Part shown: piece by piece, positions 9,368 through 18,799 of the stretch | How the letters are laid out: every line of letters begins with the position of its first letter | Numbering within the stretch: position 1 is the first letter of the stretch | Assembly: GCF_014646255.1 (NCBI RefSeq) | Contig: NZ_BMNC01000003.1 | Coordinates: 1-64,000 of the forward strand | DNA from: Lentzea pudingi | GTDB lineage: Bacteria; Actinomycetota; Actinomycetes; Mycobacteriales; Pseudonocardiaceae | DNA: 64,000 nucleotides | Direction: 5' to 3' | Notes under the pieces: generated by a model | What the model was told of the DNA's origin: nothing | Database searches by the model: none | The model's input: only the letters and a program-made list of their open reading frames with translations | Translations under genes and position numbers: made by a program

Positions 9368-10516
9368 TCAGCGCGCTCCCGTGAGGTGCTCGAGGGCGAG
9401 CTGGTTGAGCCGCACGAAGCCGTAGCCGCGCTCGCCCGCCTGGTCGGGGTCGAAACCGGTGTCCTTGATCAGGTCATCGTAGGACTCGCCGGCGTTCAGC
9501 GTGGGCTGCGAGAGCTCCGCGACACCCGCGGTGGCCAGCGCCTCCTGCACCTCCGGGTCCGCGCGGAAGGCCGCCGCACGGTCGCGAAGCAGCAGGTAGG
9601 TGGCCATGTTCGCCTTCGCGGAGTCCCAGACGCCCGTGAAGTCCTCGGTGCGCGACGGCTTGTAGTCGAAGTGCCGCGGGCCCTCGTAACCGGCCGTCTC
9701 CAGCAGGTCGACCAGCGCGAACGCGTTCATCAGGTCGCCGTGGCCGAAGACCAGGTCCTGGTCGTACTTGATGCTGCGCTGCCCGTTGAGGTCGATGTGG
9801 AACAGCTTGTCGTGCCACAACGCCTGCGCGATGCCGTGCACGAAGTTCAGCCCGGCCATCTGCTCGTGCCCGACCTCGGGGTTGAGGCCGACCAGCTCGG
9901 GCTTGTCCAGGGACGTGATGAACGCGAGCGCGTGCCCGACGGTCGGCAGCAGGATGTCGCCGCGCGGCTCGTTCGGCTTCGGCTCAAGGGCGAACCGGAT
10001 GTCGTAGCCGCGGTCGGTGACGAACTGCGTCAGCAGGTTCATCGCCTCGCGGTACCGGTCGAGCGCCGCTCGCACGTCCTTGGCCACGTCGTACTCGGAG
10101 CCCTCACGCCCGCCCCACAGCACGAACGTCTTGGCACCGAGCTCCGCCGCCAGCTCGACGTTGCGCAGCACCTTCTGCAGCGCGAACCGCCGCACGCCGC
10201 GGTCGTTGCTGGTGAAGCCGCCGTCCTTGAACACGGGGTGGCTGAACAGGTTCGTCGTCACCATCGGGATGACGAGGCCGGTTTCGGCGAGCGCGCCCTG
10301 CAGTCGGCTGATCTGCTGGTCGCGGTGCGTGGCCTCGAAGCCGAACAGGTCGTCGTCGTGGAAGGTCAGGCCGTACGCGCCGAGCTCGGCGAGCCGGTGC
10401 ACCGCCTCGACCACGTCCAGTTCGGGGCGCGTGGCCTCGCCGAACGGGTCGCGACCCTGCCAGCCCACGGTCCACAGACCGAAGGAGAACTTGTCCGCCG
10501 GAGTGGGCGTGCTCAT
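9368..10516 (-). CDS. xylA: Xylose isomerase
   Basis: 382 residues. Converts D-xylose to D-xylulose (and glucose to fructose) using two divalent metal ions in a TIM barrel. Features seen: [17 protein letters not shown] near the N-terminus, [11 protein letters not shown], the KPNEPRGD metal-site motif (residues about 180-190), [12 protein letters not shown] and [17 protein letters not shown]. Length matches the actinomycete class I enzymes. ATG 10516 ([10 protein letters not shown]) matches family N-termini; ATGs at 10519 and 10528 are alternatives. AGGTGG lies directly upstream with unusually short spacing. First gene of xylA-xylB-ROK. Confidence 0.96.
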   Translation of the reverse strand: MSTPTPADKFSFGLWTVGWQGRDPFGEATRPELDVVEAVHRLAELGAYGLTFHDDDLFGFEATHRDQQISRLQGALAETGLVIPMVTTNLFSHPVFKDGGFTSNDRGVRRFALQKVLRNVELAAELGAKTFVLWGGREGSEYDVAKDVRAALDRYREAMNLLTQFVTDRGYDIRFALEPKPNEPRGDILLPTVGHALAFITSLDKPELVGLNPEVGHEQMAGLNFVHGIAQALWHDKLFHIDLNGQRSIKYDQDLVFGHGDLMNAFALVDLLETAGYEGPRHFDYKPSRTEDFTGVWDSAKANMATYLLLRDRAAAFRADPEVQEALATAGVAELSQPTLNAGESYDDLIKDTGFDPDQAGERGYGFVRLNQLALEHLTGAR

Positions 10517-10530
10517 CATCCACCTCATTC

Positions 10531-10545
10531 GTTCAATGCTTGAAC
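10531..10545. promoter_or_regulatory. Xylose operon operator
   Basis: Perfect inverted repeat GTTCAA-TGC-TTGAAC, ending 15 nt upstream of the xylA start. Its position at the promoter/start of the operon that encodes the ROK repressor makes it the best candidate for that repressor's binding site. Confidence 0.6.
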
Positions 10546-10587
10546 TTAGTCTGGACAGTACGACGCCACGGCGTTGATCGCAATCGG

Positions 10588-11178
10588 TCAGTGCTGTGCG
10601 GCGACTGCCTCGACCGCGGGGGCCAGCGCGGCGGCGATCGCGCGGTAGCCGGCGGCGGACGGGTGGAAGCGGTCGGTGGCGAAGAGCGACGGGTCGGCGG
10701 CGAACCGCGAGGTGACCGCCTGCTCGACGTGGGCGACCACGCCGCCCGCGCGGATGACGGCCTGCTGCTGCACCTGGGCGTAGTTCCGGCTCACGGCCGA
10801 CACGACGTCACGCAGTGCGGGCGGCACGTGGGCCACGACGCTCAGGTCGGGCGCGGTGCTGACGACGACGCCGGCACCGGCTTGCCGCAGCTCGGCGACC
10901 GCGTCGTGGAGTTGCCGCGCGCCGACCTCGGCCGGCACGAACCTGGTGAGGTCGTTGGCGCCGATCACGACCACGGCGATGTCGACCCCGGTCGCCACCG
11001 CCGTGCGGACCTGCCTGCCCAGGTCGGCCGAACGCGCGCCGGGGAAGGCCTGCACACTCAGGTCGACGTGGTGTCCCGACGAACGGAGGTGAGCAGCGAG
11101 GAGTGGGCCGAGGGTGTCCTCACGGCGTGTGCTGCCCACTCCGGCGGCGATCGAGTCGCCGAGCAAACACAGGCGCAT
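10588..11178 (-). CDS. SGNH/GDSL hydrolase
   Basis: 196 residues. Block I is [11 protein letters not shown] near the N-terminus (nucleophile serine in GDS), block III is VVIGANDLT (GxND), and the C-terminal block V is [17 protein letters not shown] with the DxxH acid/histidine pair. This is a complete small SGNH esterase/lipase. No signal peptide is visible, so it is probably cytoplasmic. It shares no operon with xylA (72-nt gap). The substrate is unknown; deacetylation of a sugar or an acyl ester is typical of the family. No clear ribosome site precedes ATG 11178. Confidence 0.88.
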   Translation of the reverse strand: MRLCLLGDSIAAGVGSTRREDTLGPLLAAHLRSSGHHVDLSVQAFPGARSADLGRQVRTAVATGVDIAVVVIGANDLTRFVPAEVGARQLHDAVAELRQAGAGVVVSTAPDLSVVAHVPPALRDVVSAVSRNYAQVQQQAVIRAGGVVAHVEQAVTSRFAADPSLFATDRFHPSAAGYRAIAAALAPAVEAVAAQH

Positions 11179-11215
11179 GATCGGTCAACGAACGAAGTGG
11201 CGGCCGTGTTCCGTG

Positions 11216-11252
11216 AAAACCGGTGTCGCGCCAGGGCTGATGTGTCTACACT
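11216..11252 (+). promoter_or_regulatory. Promoter candidate for the EF-G paralogue
   Basis: A -10-like TACACT (11247-11252), a -35-like segment around 11224-11229, and an AAAA tract (11216-11219) just upstream. An AT-rich patch next to the -35 is typical of WhiB7/WblC-activated antibiotic-response promoters. The match is by eye only. Confidence 0.35.
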
Positions 11253-11289
11253 CCACGATCATCATCACCGAGACGAGAGGGGACCGGCC

Positions 11290-11388
11290 GTGCGTACCGC
11301 CGCTGTTGTCCTCCCGTCCCGTTTCGACGTGATCCTCGTGTCCTCGCACCCCGGTCGCCTGCTGCGCGCCGGGCGCCGGAGTGTCTGA
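11290..11388 (+). CDS. Putative 32-residue leader peptide
   Basis: GTG 11290 follows AGAGGGG (about 11276-11282) at good spacing. The peptide starts VRTAAVVLPSRFDVILVSS and ends in an arginine-rich GRLLRAGRRSV, with its stop at 11386-11388. Between it and the EF-G paralogue at 11462 are a short stem CGAAC/GTTCG (11389-11409) and a second, GGGTCA/TGACCC, at 11412-11429. Translated short ORFs followed by alternative stems upstream of ribosome-protection genes usually act by attenuation: stalled ribosomes allow read-through. The role here is inferred from position, ribosome site and stems, not from homology. Confidence 0.5.
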   Translation: MRTAAVVLPSRFDVILVSSHPGRLLRAGRRSV

Positions 11389-11461
11389 CGAACCCCTGAG
11401 CGGAGTTCGCCGGGTCATCGCGCTGACCCCGTAAACCTGTGACACCAAAGGCAAATCAGTC

Positions 11462-13447
11462 ATGCGTGCCATCACGTTGAACGCTGTCCGCAACCTCGGC
11501 ATCCTCGCCCACGTCGACGCCGGCAAGACCACCCTCACCGAACGCGTCCTGTTCGCCACCGGCAGCACCTACAAGCGCGGCGAGGTCCACGACGGCACCA
11601 CCGTCACGGACTTCGACCCGCAGGAGCGCGACCGCGGCATCACGATCTTCGCCGCGGCCGTGACCTGCACGTGGGACGGGCACCGGATCAACCTCATCGA
11701 CACGCCGGGCCACGTCGACTTCGCCGACGAGGTCGAACGGTCCCTGCGCGTGCTGGACGGGGCCGTCGCGGTGTTCGACGGTGTCGCCGGTGTGGAGCCG
11801 CAGAGCGAATCGGTGTGGCGGCAGGCTGATCGGCACGGCGTGGCGCGGATCGCGTTCGTCAACAAGCTCGACCGGGCGGGCGCGGACCTCGACCTCGTCG
11901 TGGAGTCGATCCGCACGCGCCTGCACACCGTCCCGCTCGTCGTGCAGCTGCCGATCGGCGTGGAGGACGGGTTCCGCGGTGTCGTCGACCTGGTGCGCAT
12001 GCGTGCGCTGGTCTGGGACGACGGCATGACCGAGGGACCTGTACCGGAAACGCTGACGGCGGAGGCGCAACGGCGGCGCCGCCTCCTGGAGGAGGCGGTG
12101 GCGGAGCTGCACCCCGAAGCCTTGGAGGAGTTCTTCGAAGGAGGTCTTTCCGAACAGACGCTGAGGAACGCGCTCAGGGAACTGACCCAGCGCGGTCAGG
12201 CGACCGTCGTGCTGTGCGGCTCGGCGTACCGCAACCGCGGCATCGAACCGTTGCTGGACGCGGTGATCACGTACCTGCCGTCCCCTGTGGACGTTCCTCC
12301 GGTGCGGGGTCTCGACGGCCAGGAACGGGAACCGGACCCGGACGCGCCGTTCTCGGCGTTGGTGTTCAAGGTGAACGCCACCGCCACCGGACGGCTGGCG
12401 TACGTGCGCGTCTACTCGGGCACCCTCCACAAGGGAGAGACGGTCCAGGTGGGCGGCCGCGCCGAACGCATCGGGCGGATCCTGCGCGTCCAGGCCGACC
12501 GGCACACGCCGGTCGACCAGGCCGTCGCGGGCGACATCGTGGCGCTGGTGGGGCTGAAGTCGGCACACACGGGCACGACCCTGTGCGCGCCAACGGCTCC
12601 ACTGCTGCTGGAACCCGCGGTGTCGGCCGATCCGGTCGTGTCCGTGGCCGTGGAGACGCGGAGCAGCGCGGACAACGCCCGGCTGACCGAGGCACTGGCG
12701 CACCTGGTCGACGAGGACCCGTCCCTGCGGTTCGGAACGGACCACGAGACCGGTCAGACGGTGCTGTCCGGCCAGGGCGAACTGCACCTGGAGGTCTCGG
12801 TGGAGAAGGCACGCACGCTGCACCGCATCGAGCTCACCATGGGACGGCCGCGCGTCTCGTACCGCGAGAGCGTGCACACCGGCGTCACGGGATTCGTGTA
12901 CCGGCATGTCAAGCAGGACGGAGGTCAGGGACAGTTCGCTCACGTCGTGATCGACACCGAGCCGCTGGAGAGCGGTTTCGAGTTCCGCTCGGCCGTCACC
13001 GGCGGGCGCGTGCCGCAGGAGTTCGTCCGCGCGGTCGAGCAGGGCTGCCGGGACGCGCTGGCCGAGGGACCCCTCGGCCACCCGGTGGTCGGGCTGCGGG
13101 TGACGCTCACCGACGGGTCAACGCACGTCAAGGACTCCTCGGAGATGGCGTTCCGCACGGCGGGGCGGCTCGGGCTGCGTGAGGCGCTGAGGGCCGGCGC
13201 CATGACGCTGCTCGAACCGATCGCCGAGGTCACGGTGACCGTGCCGGAGGAGTACCTCGGTGGTGTGCTCGGTGATCTGGCGTCCCGCCGGGGCAGGATC
13301 CTCGGTTCGGAGGCCAGGACCGGCGCGACGGTGGTGACGGCGAGCGTGCCGCTGGCGGAGATGTTCGGCTACGTGACCCGGTTGCGCAGCCGGACGCAGG
13401 GCCGCGGCTCGTTCACCAGCACGCCCACCGGCTACGCGCCCGCGTGA
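11462..13447 (+). CDS. EF-G paralogue / ribosome-protection-like GTPase
   Basis: 661 residues, shorter than housekeeping EF-G (about 700). G1 AHVDAGKT at residues 16-23, G2 RGITI, G3 DTPGHVDF, G4 NKLD, then domain II ([20 protein letters not shown]), domain III (GQGELHLEV), domain IV with [13 protein letters not shown] and a C-terminal domain ending [16 protein letters not shown]. Those signatures are nearer to EF-G than to Tet(M), so it may be a second EF-G acting in translation under antibiotic stress or a ribosome-protection protein. The upstream leader ORF and stems support stress induction. Two strong hairpins follow. Resistance phenotype cannot be deduced. The ribosome site is weak (AAAGG). 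Confidence 0.85.
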   Translation: MRAITLNAVRNLGILAHVDAGKTTLTERVLFATGSTYKRGEVHDGTTVTDFDPQERDRGITIFAAAVTCTWDGHRINLIDTPGHVDFADEVERSLRVLDGAVAVFDGVAGVEPQSESVWRQADRHGVARIAFVNKLDRAGADLDLVVESIRTRLHTVPLVVQLPIGVEDGFRGVVDLVRMRALVWDDGMTEGPVPETLTAEAQRRRRLLEEAVAELHPEALEEFFEGGLSEQTLRNALRELTQRGQATVVLCGSAYRNRGIEPLLDAVITYLPSPVDVPPVRGLDGQEREPDPDAPFSALVFKVNATATGRLAYVRVYSGTLHKGETVQVGGRAERIGRILRVQADRHTPVDQAVAGDIVALVGLKSAHTGTTLCAPTAPLLLEPAVSADPVVSVAVETRSSADNARLTEALAHLVDEDPSLRFGTDHETGQTVLSGQGELHLEVSVEKARTLHRIELTMGRPRVSYRESVHTGVTGFVYRHVKQDGGQGQFAHVVIDTEPLESGFEFRSAVTGGRVPQEFVRAVEQGCRDALAEGPLGHPVVGLRVTLTDGSTHVKDSSEMAFRTAGRLGLREALRAGAMTLLEPIAEVTVTVPEEYLGGVLGDLASRRGRILGSEARTGATVVTASVPLAEMFGYVTRLRSRTQGRGSFTSTPTGYAPA

Positions 13448-13489
13448 ACGTTGGGTGGGTCGACCGCTTTTCGTCGACTCACCCAACGT
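13448..13489 (+). terminator. Hairpin terminator after the EF-G paralogue
   Basis: 17-nt arms (13448-13464 and 13473-13489) with one G-U pair, loop CGCTTTTC. It starts immediately after the stop codon. Confidence 0.8.
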
Positions 13490-13521
13490 CCACTTTCAGT
13501 TCGTGTGATGTGACAGTGATG

Positions 13522-13550
13522 CAGGCCCGCTCTCGGTCAGAGCGGGCCTG
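13522..13550 (+). terminator. Second hairpin terminator
   Basis: Perfect 12-bp stem CAGGCCCGCTCT / AGAGCGGGCCTG with loop CGGTC. With the hairpin at 13448 it forms a tandem terminator and insulates the next gene. Confidence 0.75.
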
Positions 13551-13554
13551 TGCC

Positions 13555-14328
13555 ATGCTCGGCCGGGTGTCGACCTTGAACGTCATGTCCCTCAACCTGC
13601 GGTACGCCTCCGCCGTCGAGCCGAACTCCTGGCCGGCGAGACGCCCGGTGATGGCCCAGCTCCTGCTCCAGGAGCTGCCCGCCCTGCTCGGCACGCAGGA
13701 AGGCCTGTACGGGCAGATCAGCGACATCGCGCACGACCTGCCCGACCACTACGACTGGATCGGACTCGGCCGGCTGGGCGGCAGCCACGACGAGTTCATG
13801 GCCGTCTTCTTCGACACCCACCGCCTCGAACCGCTGGAGTTCGACCACGAGTGGCTCTCCGACACGCCGAAGGTCGTGGGTTCCCGGTCGTGGGGCAACA
13901 ACGTGGTCCGGATGGTCACGTGGGTCCGGTTCGCGGACCGCCTGACGGGCAAGCAGTTCGTGGCCGTCAACACGCACTTCGACCACGAGTCGGCGAACGC
14001 CCGCCTGCGCGGCGCCGAGGTCGTCCGCGACCGCCTCCAGGCGCAGACCCTGCCGGTCGTCCTCACCGGCGACTTCAACGACGTCCCCGGCTCCCCGGCC
14101 CACACGACGCTGACGGCGGGGCTGGCCGACACGTGGCTCACGGGCCCGCGGACCACGCCGGCGTACGGGACGTTCCACGGCTTCGGCCCGCTCGTCCCGG
14201 ACGGCCCGCGCATCGACTGGATCCTCACGCGGGGTGCCACCGTCGAAGCCGCCGCGATCAACACCTTCCAGCGGAACGGCCAGTTCCCGACCGACCACCT
14301 CCCTGTCCAGGCGTCGATCAGTTTCTAG
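13555..14328 (+). CDS. Endonuclease/exonuclease/phosphatase-family protein
   Basis: 257 residues from ATG 13555, the first in-frame start after the hairpin at 13522-13550; GTG 13567 is possible. The fold signatures are in order: NVMSLNLRYA (metal/active-site start), GTQEGLYGQISDI (catalytic glutamate), GNNVVRMVTW, VNTHFDHES, LTGDFNDVPGSP (GDFN) and the terminal FPTDHLPVQA (SDHxP-like). These are the catalytic residues of Mg-dependent phosphodiesterases of the DNase I/sphingomyelinase superfamily. No signal peptide. The substrate could be a sugar phosphate, phospholipid head group or nucleic acid. It overlaps the convergent M28-like gene by 11 nt. Confidence 0.85.
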   Translation: MLGRVSTLNVMSLNLRYASAVEPNSWPARRPVMAQLLLQELPALLGTQEGLYGQISDIAHDLPDHYDWIGLGRLGGSHDEFMAVFFDTHRLEPLEFDHEWLSDTPKVVGSRSWGNNVVRMVTWVRFADRLTGKQFVAVNTHFDHESANARLRGAEVVRDRLQAQTLPVVLTGDFNDVPGSPAHTTLTAGLADTWLTGPRTTPAYGTFHGFGPLVPDGPRIDWILTRGATVEAAAINTFQRNGQFPTDHLPVQASISF

Positions 14329-15784
14329 GCGCCCACTCCGGCGGCAGCTCGTGCGAGCAGGTCGGCGCGCCGGCCGCCCGTGCCCGCCGCATGTCCAGGT
14401 ACGGCCCGGCGATCCGGTCACGCGGCAACGGGGCCAGCGCGGTGATCGCGTCGCCCGCGGCGAGCACTTGGCGCCGCATGCGGTCGTGGTCGACGGCCGC
14501 CGCGCCGAACGACGGTGCCCAGAGCGTCCACGGCCCGGAGATCATCGCCATCGTCGGGACCAGGTGCGAGTGGAAGTGCGTGCCGATGCCGCCGAACGAG
14601 CACTGCGGCGGCATCCGGCCCGGCACCGGCAGGTCACTGCCGGGCAGCACGAAGGTGCGGTCCACCGAACGCCCGGCCAGTGCCGCCGACGCGCTCTCCG
14701 CCAGCGCCGGACTGCCCGCGAACCACCCGGACGGTTCGGCCAGTCCCGTGGGGTGCAGAGAACCATCACTGGGCAGGAACTCGCGTGTTCCGAGGTGTTC
14801 GAGCACGAACGCGAAGGCGATGGTTCCCGAGTCGTACTCGGCGTCCAGCGCGCGGGCGCGGAACTCGCTGCCCTCCGCCGGGCGGTGCAGGTGGCCTGTC
14901 GCGAAGACGAACTCGATCGTGCGCGGCCGGCAGCGCGGCGGCAGGCGGGCGAAGTGCTCGGCCAGCGCCAGCAACGCGACGGTGCCGTTCTCCTGCACCC
15001 AGCCCACGCCGTCGGTGTTGGTGTCGAGGACGATCCGTTCGCTGCTCAGCCCCGGCAGCGTGGCGATCAGCGAACGCGTGACGGCCGGGACGCGCGCGGC
15101 CAGCACGCCGATCGTCGTCCGCGGGCCCGGGACGAGCTTCGCGGCCGCGTCGGAGCCGACGAACACGCCCGGAACGCGGTAGTGGGTGCCGAGGTGCGGG
15201 TCCCAGTAGCCCTTGACCTGCTCGTGGGGGAACGGGAAGGCGACGACGACCCCGGCGGCGCCCGCCCTGCCCGCGTCGACCATGTCGGCGTTCAGCAGCG
15301 GTTCGGCGAGGTAACCGCGGTCCAGCGCGGGGAAGTCGCGCAGGACGACCTTGCCGCGGGCGTTCGCGGCGGTGATCGGCGTGCCGGCGGGCAGCCGGAC
15401 CAGTTCGCCGGAACGCAGGCCCGGAGCGGAGTAGGGGATCGCGCCCGCGACCGGGACGGAGCCGCCCGAGAGCAGGAGACCGGGACCCGGTTGCCAGCGC
15501 GTGATCGCGAAGGGCTCGGACCGCACGGAGACACCCGGCAGCCGTTCGGCGCGGCGTTCCAGCCAGGAGATCAGGCGGTCGTGGTCCGGGCTGCCGGTGG
15601 CGCGGACGCCGAACCCGGCGACGGTGGCGTTGAGGGCGCGCAGACGGGCGGCGGAGGCGAACGTCCGGTCGTCGACGGTGGGGGAGCAGTCCGTCGAGGC
15701 GGTGGCCGGGGTGGTGAGTTGGAGGGCGAGAACCGTTACGACACCTATGAATGCGACGCATCTGGCGGGCTGCACGAGCCTCAC
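14318..15784 (-). CDS. Secreted M28-like protein with PA insert
   Basis: 488 residues with an N-terminal signal peptide (CVAFIGVVTVLALQL, cleavage near ATAS). A middle segment (AGRAGAAGVVVAFPFP region) resembles a protease-associated insert, and the C-terminal half aligns in pattern with M28 zinc aminopeptidases. The usual ligand motifs are altered: where HxD is expected the protein has LDTNTDG, where D-N is expected QENGTVALLALAEH, and in place of the EE pair GHLHRPAEGS. A histidine-rich GTHFHSHLVPT is present near the C-terminus. It may bind metal differently or be inactive. GTG 15784 gives the full signal peptide. Confidence 0.65.
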   Translation of the reverse strand: MRLVQPARCVAFIGVVTVLALQLTTPATASTDCSPTVDDRTFASAARLRALNATVAGFGVRATGSPDHDRLISWLERRAERLPGVSVRSEPFAITRWQPGPGLLLSGGSVPVAGAIPYSAPGLRSGELVRLPAGTPITAANARGKVVLRDFPALDRGYLAEPLLNADMVDAGRAGAAGVVVAFPFPHEQVKGYWDPHLGTHYRVPGVFVGSDAAAKLVPGPRTTIGVLAARVPAVTRSLIATLPGLSSERIVLDTNTDGVGWVQENGTVALLALAEHFARLPPRCRPRTIEFVFATGHLHRPAEGSEFRARALDAEYDSGTIAFAFVLEHLGTREFLPSDGSLHPTGLAEPSGWFAGSPALAESASAALAGRSVDRTFVLPGSDLPVPGRMPPQCSFGGIGTHFHSHLVPTMAMISGPWTLWAPSFGAAAVDHDRMRRQVLAAGDAITALAPLPRDRIAGPYLDMRRARAAGAPTCSHELPPEWAPRN

Positions 15785-15860
15785 TGTGAACCCGGCGAGG
15801 GGTCCTCACAATCCGCTGTCCAGGTAGCCGGCTGAGACCGCTGTCAACCGTGAAGGGAAA

Positions 15861-15872
15861 TGGTTTATACCA
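15861..15872. promoter_or_regulatory. DasR-like (GntR) operator
   Basis: TGGTTTATACCA matches the DasR core TGGTCTAGACCA at 10 of 12 positions and sits in a wider symmetric, AT-rich patch (GGAAAT..ATTTCC), 22 nt before the start of the secreted protein at 15894. DasR senses N-acetylglucosamine-derived phosphates. The match is by eye. Confidence 0.45.
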
Positions 15873-15893
15873 ATTTCCGCTACGGTCCGCCAG

Positions 15894-16502
15894 ATGCGCT
15901 TGAAATCGACGTTCGGCCGCGTCGCGGTGATCGCGTGCGCGGTGCTGTTCACGCTCAGTTCGACGGCGGTCGCCCACGCCTCGCGGGGCCGCGAGTGCGC
16001 CACCCCGTCCATCGACCGGTACCAGCAGTGGATCGCCAGCGGTGAGGGTGCCACGGAACCCGCGACCGGCAGCATCCTCGTGCCCCAGGGTCGGCACGGG
16101 CACACGGCGAAGATCAAGTTTCTCGCCGACGACTGGGCTGTCATGGTCCTGTGGCTGGGCAACAGGTTCGAGGCCCAGGCGGACCTGTCCGACTCGCGCG
16201 GCTTCTGGATGACCTACCGCGCCACCAACGACCTCTACGTCCAGCTGCGGCCGGCGGAGTTCTGGAGCGGCGGCGACAAGTGGGTCACGAAGATCCCGTC
16301 CACCGGCGGCAGGCTGGTGAAGCGGTTCTTCAGCTTCAAGACAAAGAACTGGACATACCTGCCCGCGCTCGGCAAGCCGGCCTACCCCCTCGCCGACGCG
16401 CTCGACGACGCCCGTGGCCTGGTGTTCGTCGGCAACACGAAGAACGACCTGGAGTTCCGGGGCCTCGAGATCGACGGTTACCGGCCACCCTGCGTTCACT
16501 GA
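15894..16502 (+). CDS. Secreted protein of unknown function
   Basis: 202 residues with a clear signal peptide (RVAVIACAVLFTLSSTAVAHA). The mature part is beta-rich and aromatic, with two cysteines (RECATP near its N-terminus and PPCVH at the C-terminus) that could pair. The pattern (WMTYRATNDLYVQLRP, WSGGDKWVTKIP, LVFVGNTKNDLEFRGLEIDGY) suggests a jelly-roll carbohydrate-binding-type fold, but I do not recognise a family. A -10-like TACGGT (15881-15886) ends 7 nt before the ATG, so the transcript may be leaderless. A DasR-like operator is at 15861-15872 and a GH92 mannosidase gene follows, which suggests a part in glycan handling. Confidence 0.7.
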   Translation: MRLKSTFGRVAVIACAVLFTLSSTAVAHASRGRECATPSIDRYQQWIASGEGATEPATGSILVPQGRHGHTAKIKFLADDWAVMVLWLGNRFEAQADLSDSRGFWMTYRATNDLYVQLRPAEFWSGGDKWVTKIPSTGGRLVKRFFSFKTKNWTYLPALGKPAYPLADALDDARGLVFVGNTKNDLEFRGLEIDGYRPPCVH

Positions 16503-16524
16503 GAAACGGTTACTGTCCCGGGAC

Positions 16525-18762
16525 GTGAGAGCGCTCCCGGTCTTCCTGGTCACTGTCCTCACCGCCGCGCTGGCGACTCCCGCGAGTGCGGCGGTGAGAG
16601 ACGACACCCGGTACGTCGACCCGCTGATCGGCTCGGCGGGCGGCGGCAACACCTATCCGGGCGCGGTGCGGCCGTTCGGGATGATCTCGTGGAGCCCGAC
16701 GTCGACCCGCGGCGACCAGACGAACACGGGCGCCGCCAACGGTTACGCCTACGACGCGACGAGGGTGCGCGGCTTCAGCCTCACGCACGTCAACGGCGCG
16801 GGCTGCCATCCCGGTGCCGCGGGCGACATCCCGATCATGCCGCACGTCGGGGACATCACCTCGTCGCCGACCGCCGACACCAAGGACCAGGTCTTCGCGA
16901 GCGACTTCTCCCACGCCGACGAGAAGGCCGAGGCCGGCCGCTACCGGGTGGGCCTGAAGTCCGGTGCCACGGCCGACCTCTCCGTGACGACCCGCGCGGG
17001 CCTCGGCGAGTTCACCTTCCCCGTCAACGGTTCGCTGCTGTTCCGCACGTCGAACTCGCTCAACGGCAGCGAGGACGCGGACATCACGATCGACCCGGCG
17101 ACGAACAGCGTGTCGGGTTCGGTGCTCACCGGCGCGTTCTGCGGGCGACGGGCGAACGGCGGCACGAACAACCAGAAGACCTACTACCGCCTGCACTTCA
17201 CGGCGTCGTTCGACCGCCCGATCTCGGCGTTCGGCACGTGGGTGAACAGTGAACTGAGGCCCGGCAGCACCACCGCGAGCGGCGGCGAGGGCTACCTGAC
17301 CGGAAGTGCCCGCGCGGGCAAGGGATCAGGCGGGTATGTGTCCTTCCAGGACAGTGCGGTGCGGATGCGCGTCGGCATCTCCTACACCAGCCTCGACGCG
17401 GCCAAGCGCAACCTCGCGACGGAGATCCCGAAGCGCGCCACGGTGGACGACGTCGCGAAGGAGGCCCGCAGGGCCTGGGCGAAGCAGTTGCGCGCGGTCG
17501 AGGTCGACGGCGGCACGGCCGACGAGCGCACGATCTTCTACACCGCGCTCTACCACACCTTCCTGCAGCCCAACGTGACCAGCGACGTCGGCCAGGCGAC
17601 CCGTTACGGCAACTTCTCCGGCTGGGACCAGTACCGCGCCCACACCCAGCTCCTCGCCCTGCTGGCACCGGACGTCGCGAGCGGCTACGCCCAGTCGTTG
17701 CTGGAGATCTCGCGACGCAACGGCGGTGTCTGGGACCGCTGGGTCCACATCACCGGCCCGACGCACGTGATGACCGGCGACCCGTCCGCCCCGGCCATCG
17801 CCGGCATGTACGCCATGGGCGCGAAGAAGTTCGACGTGCGGGCGGCCTACGACTCACTGCTGCGCCAGGCCACCGTCCCGCACCCGGACGGCCTGTCCGA
17901 CAAGGGCTGCCCCGGCCAGTGCGAGGGCCAGCGCCCGAACCTCGCCGAGTACATGCGCCTCGGCTACGCCCCGCACGACACCTGCCACTGCTGGGGCGGC
18001 GCCGCCGAGACGCTCGAGGACTCGGTCGCCGACCAGGCGCTGGCAGACCTGGGCCGCAAGCTCGGCCGGCCGAACGCGGAGATGGAGAAGCGCGCGGGCT
18101 GGTGGCGCAACACCTTCAACCCCGCCACCGGGTACCAGCAGGCGCGCAAGGCCGACGGCAGCTGGGTCACGCCGTTCAACCCGGCCTCCGACCAGGGCTT
18201 CGCACAGGGCAGCAGCGCCACCTACACGTGGATGGTGCCGCACGACGTGCGAGGTCTCGCCGAGGTGATGGGCGGTCCCGAGGCCGCCGCGGCCAGGCTC
18301 GACGGGTTCTTCAAGCGCGCGGACGGCTCGTGGGCCACGGGCGGCGACGCGCTGCGGTACGACCCGACGAACGAGCCGGGCATCCACACGCCGTGGATGT
18401 ACAACGAGCTCGGCCAGCCGCGCAAGACCCAGGAGACCGTGCGCGCGATGGCACGGCTGGTCTACAAGACCGGCCCGTCAGGCCTGCCCGGCAACGACGA
18501 CCTCGGCACGATGTCCGCCTGGTACGTCTTCGCGGCCCTGGGCCTCTACCCGCGCACGCCGAGCAGCGCCGAACTGCACCTGTCCAGCCCGATGTTCCCG
18601 AAGGCGCGGATCACCGAGAAGAACATCACGGTCCTCGCGACCGGCACCCCGGGCATCCACGTCCAGGAGACCCGGTGGAACGGCCGCAAGGTCGACCAGC
18701 CGTGGTTGCCCGAGGCGTTCGTCCAGCGCGGAGGAGTGCTCGTCTCACGCCTTGAAGGGTGA
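16525..18762 (+). CDS. Secreted GH92 alpha-mannosidase
   Basis: 745 residues from GTG 16525; the signal peptide (ALPVFLVTVLTAALATPASA) fixes this start. The mature enzyme opens with YVDPLIGSAGGGNTYPGAVR and PFGMISWSPTS, the hallmark of GH92, and carries WMYNELGQPRKTQ and GNDDLGTMSAWYVFAALG, which includes the calcium/catalytic aspartate region. GH92 enzymes are calcium-dependent inverting exo-alpha-mannosidases that trim mannose from N-glycans or fungal mannan. It follows the secreted unknown by 22 nt and probably shares its transcript and DasR-like control. No extra binding module is attached. Confidence 0.93.
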   Translation: MRALPVFLVTVLTAALATPASAAVRDDTRYVDPLIGSAGGGNTYPGAVRPFGMISWSPTSTRGDQTNTGAANGYAYDATRVRGFSLTHVNGAGCHPGAAGDIPIMPHVGDITSSPTADTKDQVFASDFSHADEKAEAGRYRVGLKSGATADLSVTTRAGLGEFTFPVNGSLLFRTSNSLNGSEDADITIDPATNSVSGSVLTGAFCGRRANGGTNNQKTYYRLHFTASFDRPISAFGTWVNSELRPGSTTASGGEGYLTGSARAGKGSGGYVSFQDSAVRMRVGISYTSLDAAKRNLATEIPKRATVDDVAKEARRAWAKQLRAVEVDGGTADERTIFYTALYHTFLQPNVTSDVGQATRYGNFSGWDQYRAHTQLLALLAPDVASGYAQSLLEISRRNGGVWDRWVHITGPTHVMTGDPSAPAIAGMYAMGAKKFDVRAAYDSLLRQATVPHPDGLSDKGCPGQCEGQRPNLAEYMRLGYAPHDTCHCWGGAAETLEDSVADQALADLGRKLGRPNAEMEKRAGWWRNTFNPATGYQQARKADGSWVTPFNPASDQGFAQGSSATYTWMVPHDVRGLAEVMGGPEAAAARLDGFFKRADGSWATGGDALRYDPTNEPGIHTPWMYNELGQPRKTQETVRAMARLVYKTGPSGLPGNDDLGTMSAWYVFAALGLYPRTPSSAELHLSSPMFPKARITEKNITVLATGTPGIHVQETRWNGRKVDQPWLPEAFVQRGGVLVSRLEG

Positions 18763-18799
18763 ACACCCAGCGCGAGCCGGCCAGTGCGTCCCCGTCCGT

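Noticed and set aside
11462..13447. Tetracycline-resistance Tet(M) determinant
   Set aside because: Domain signatures (GHVDF, NKLD spacing, GQGQFAHV, C-terminal RRGRI) resemble EF-G more than Tet(M); resistance cannot be claimed from sequence.
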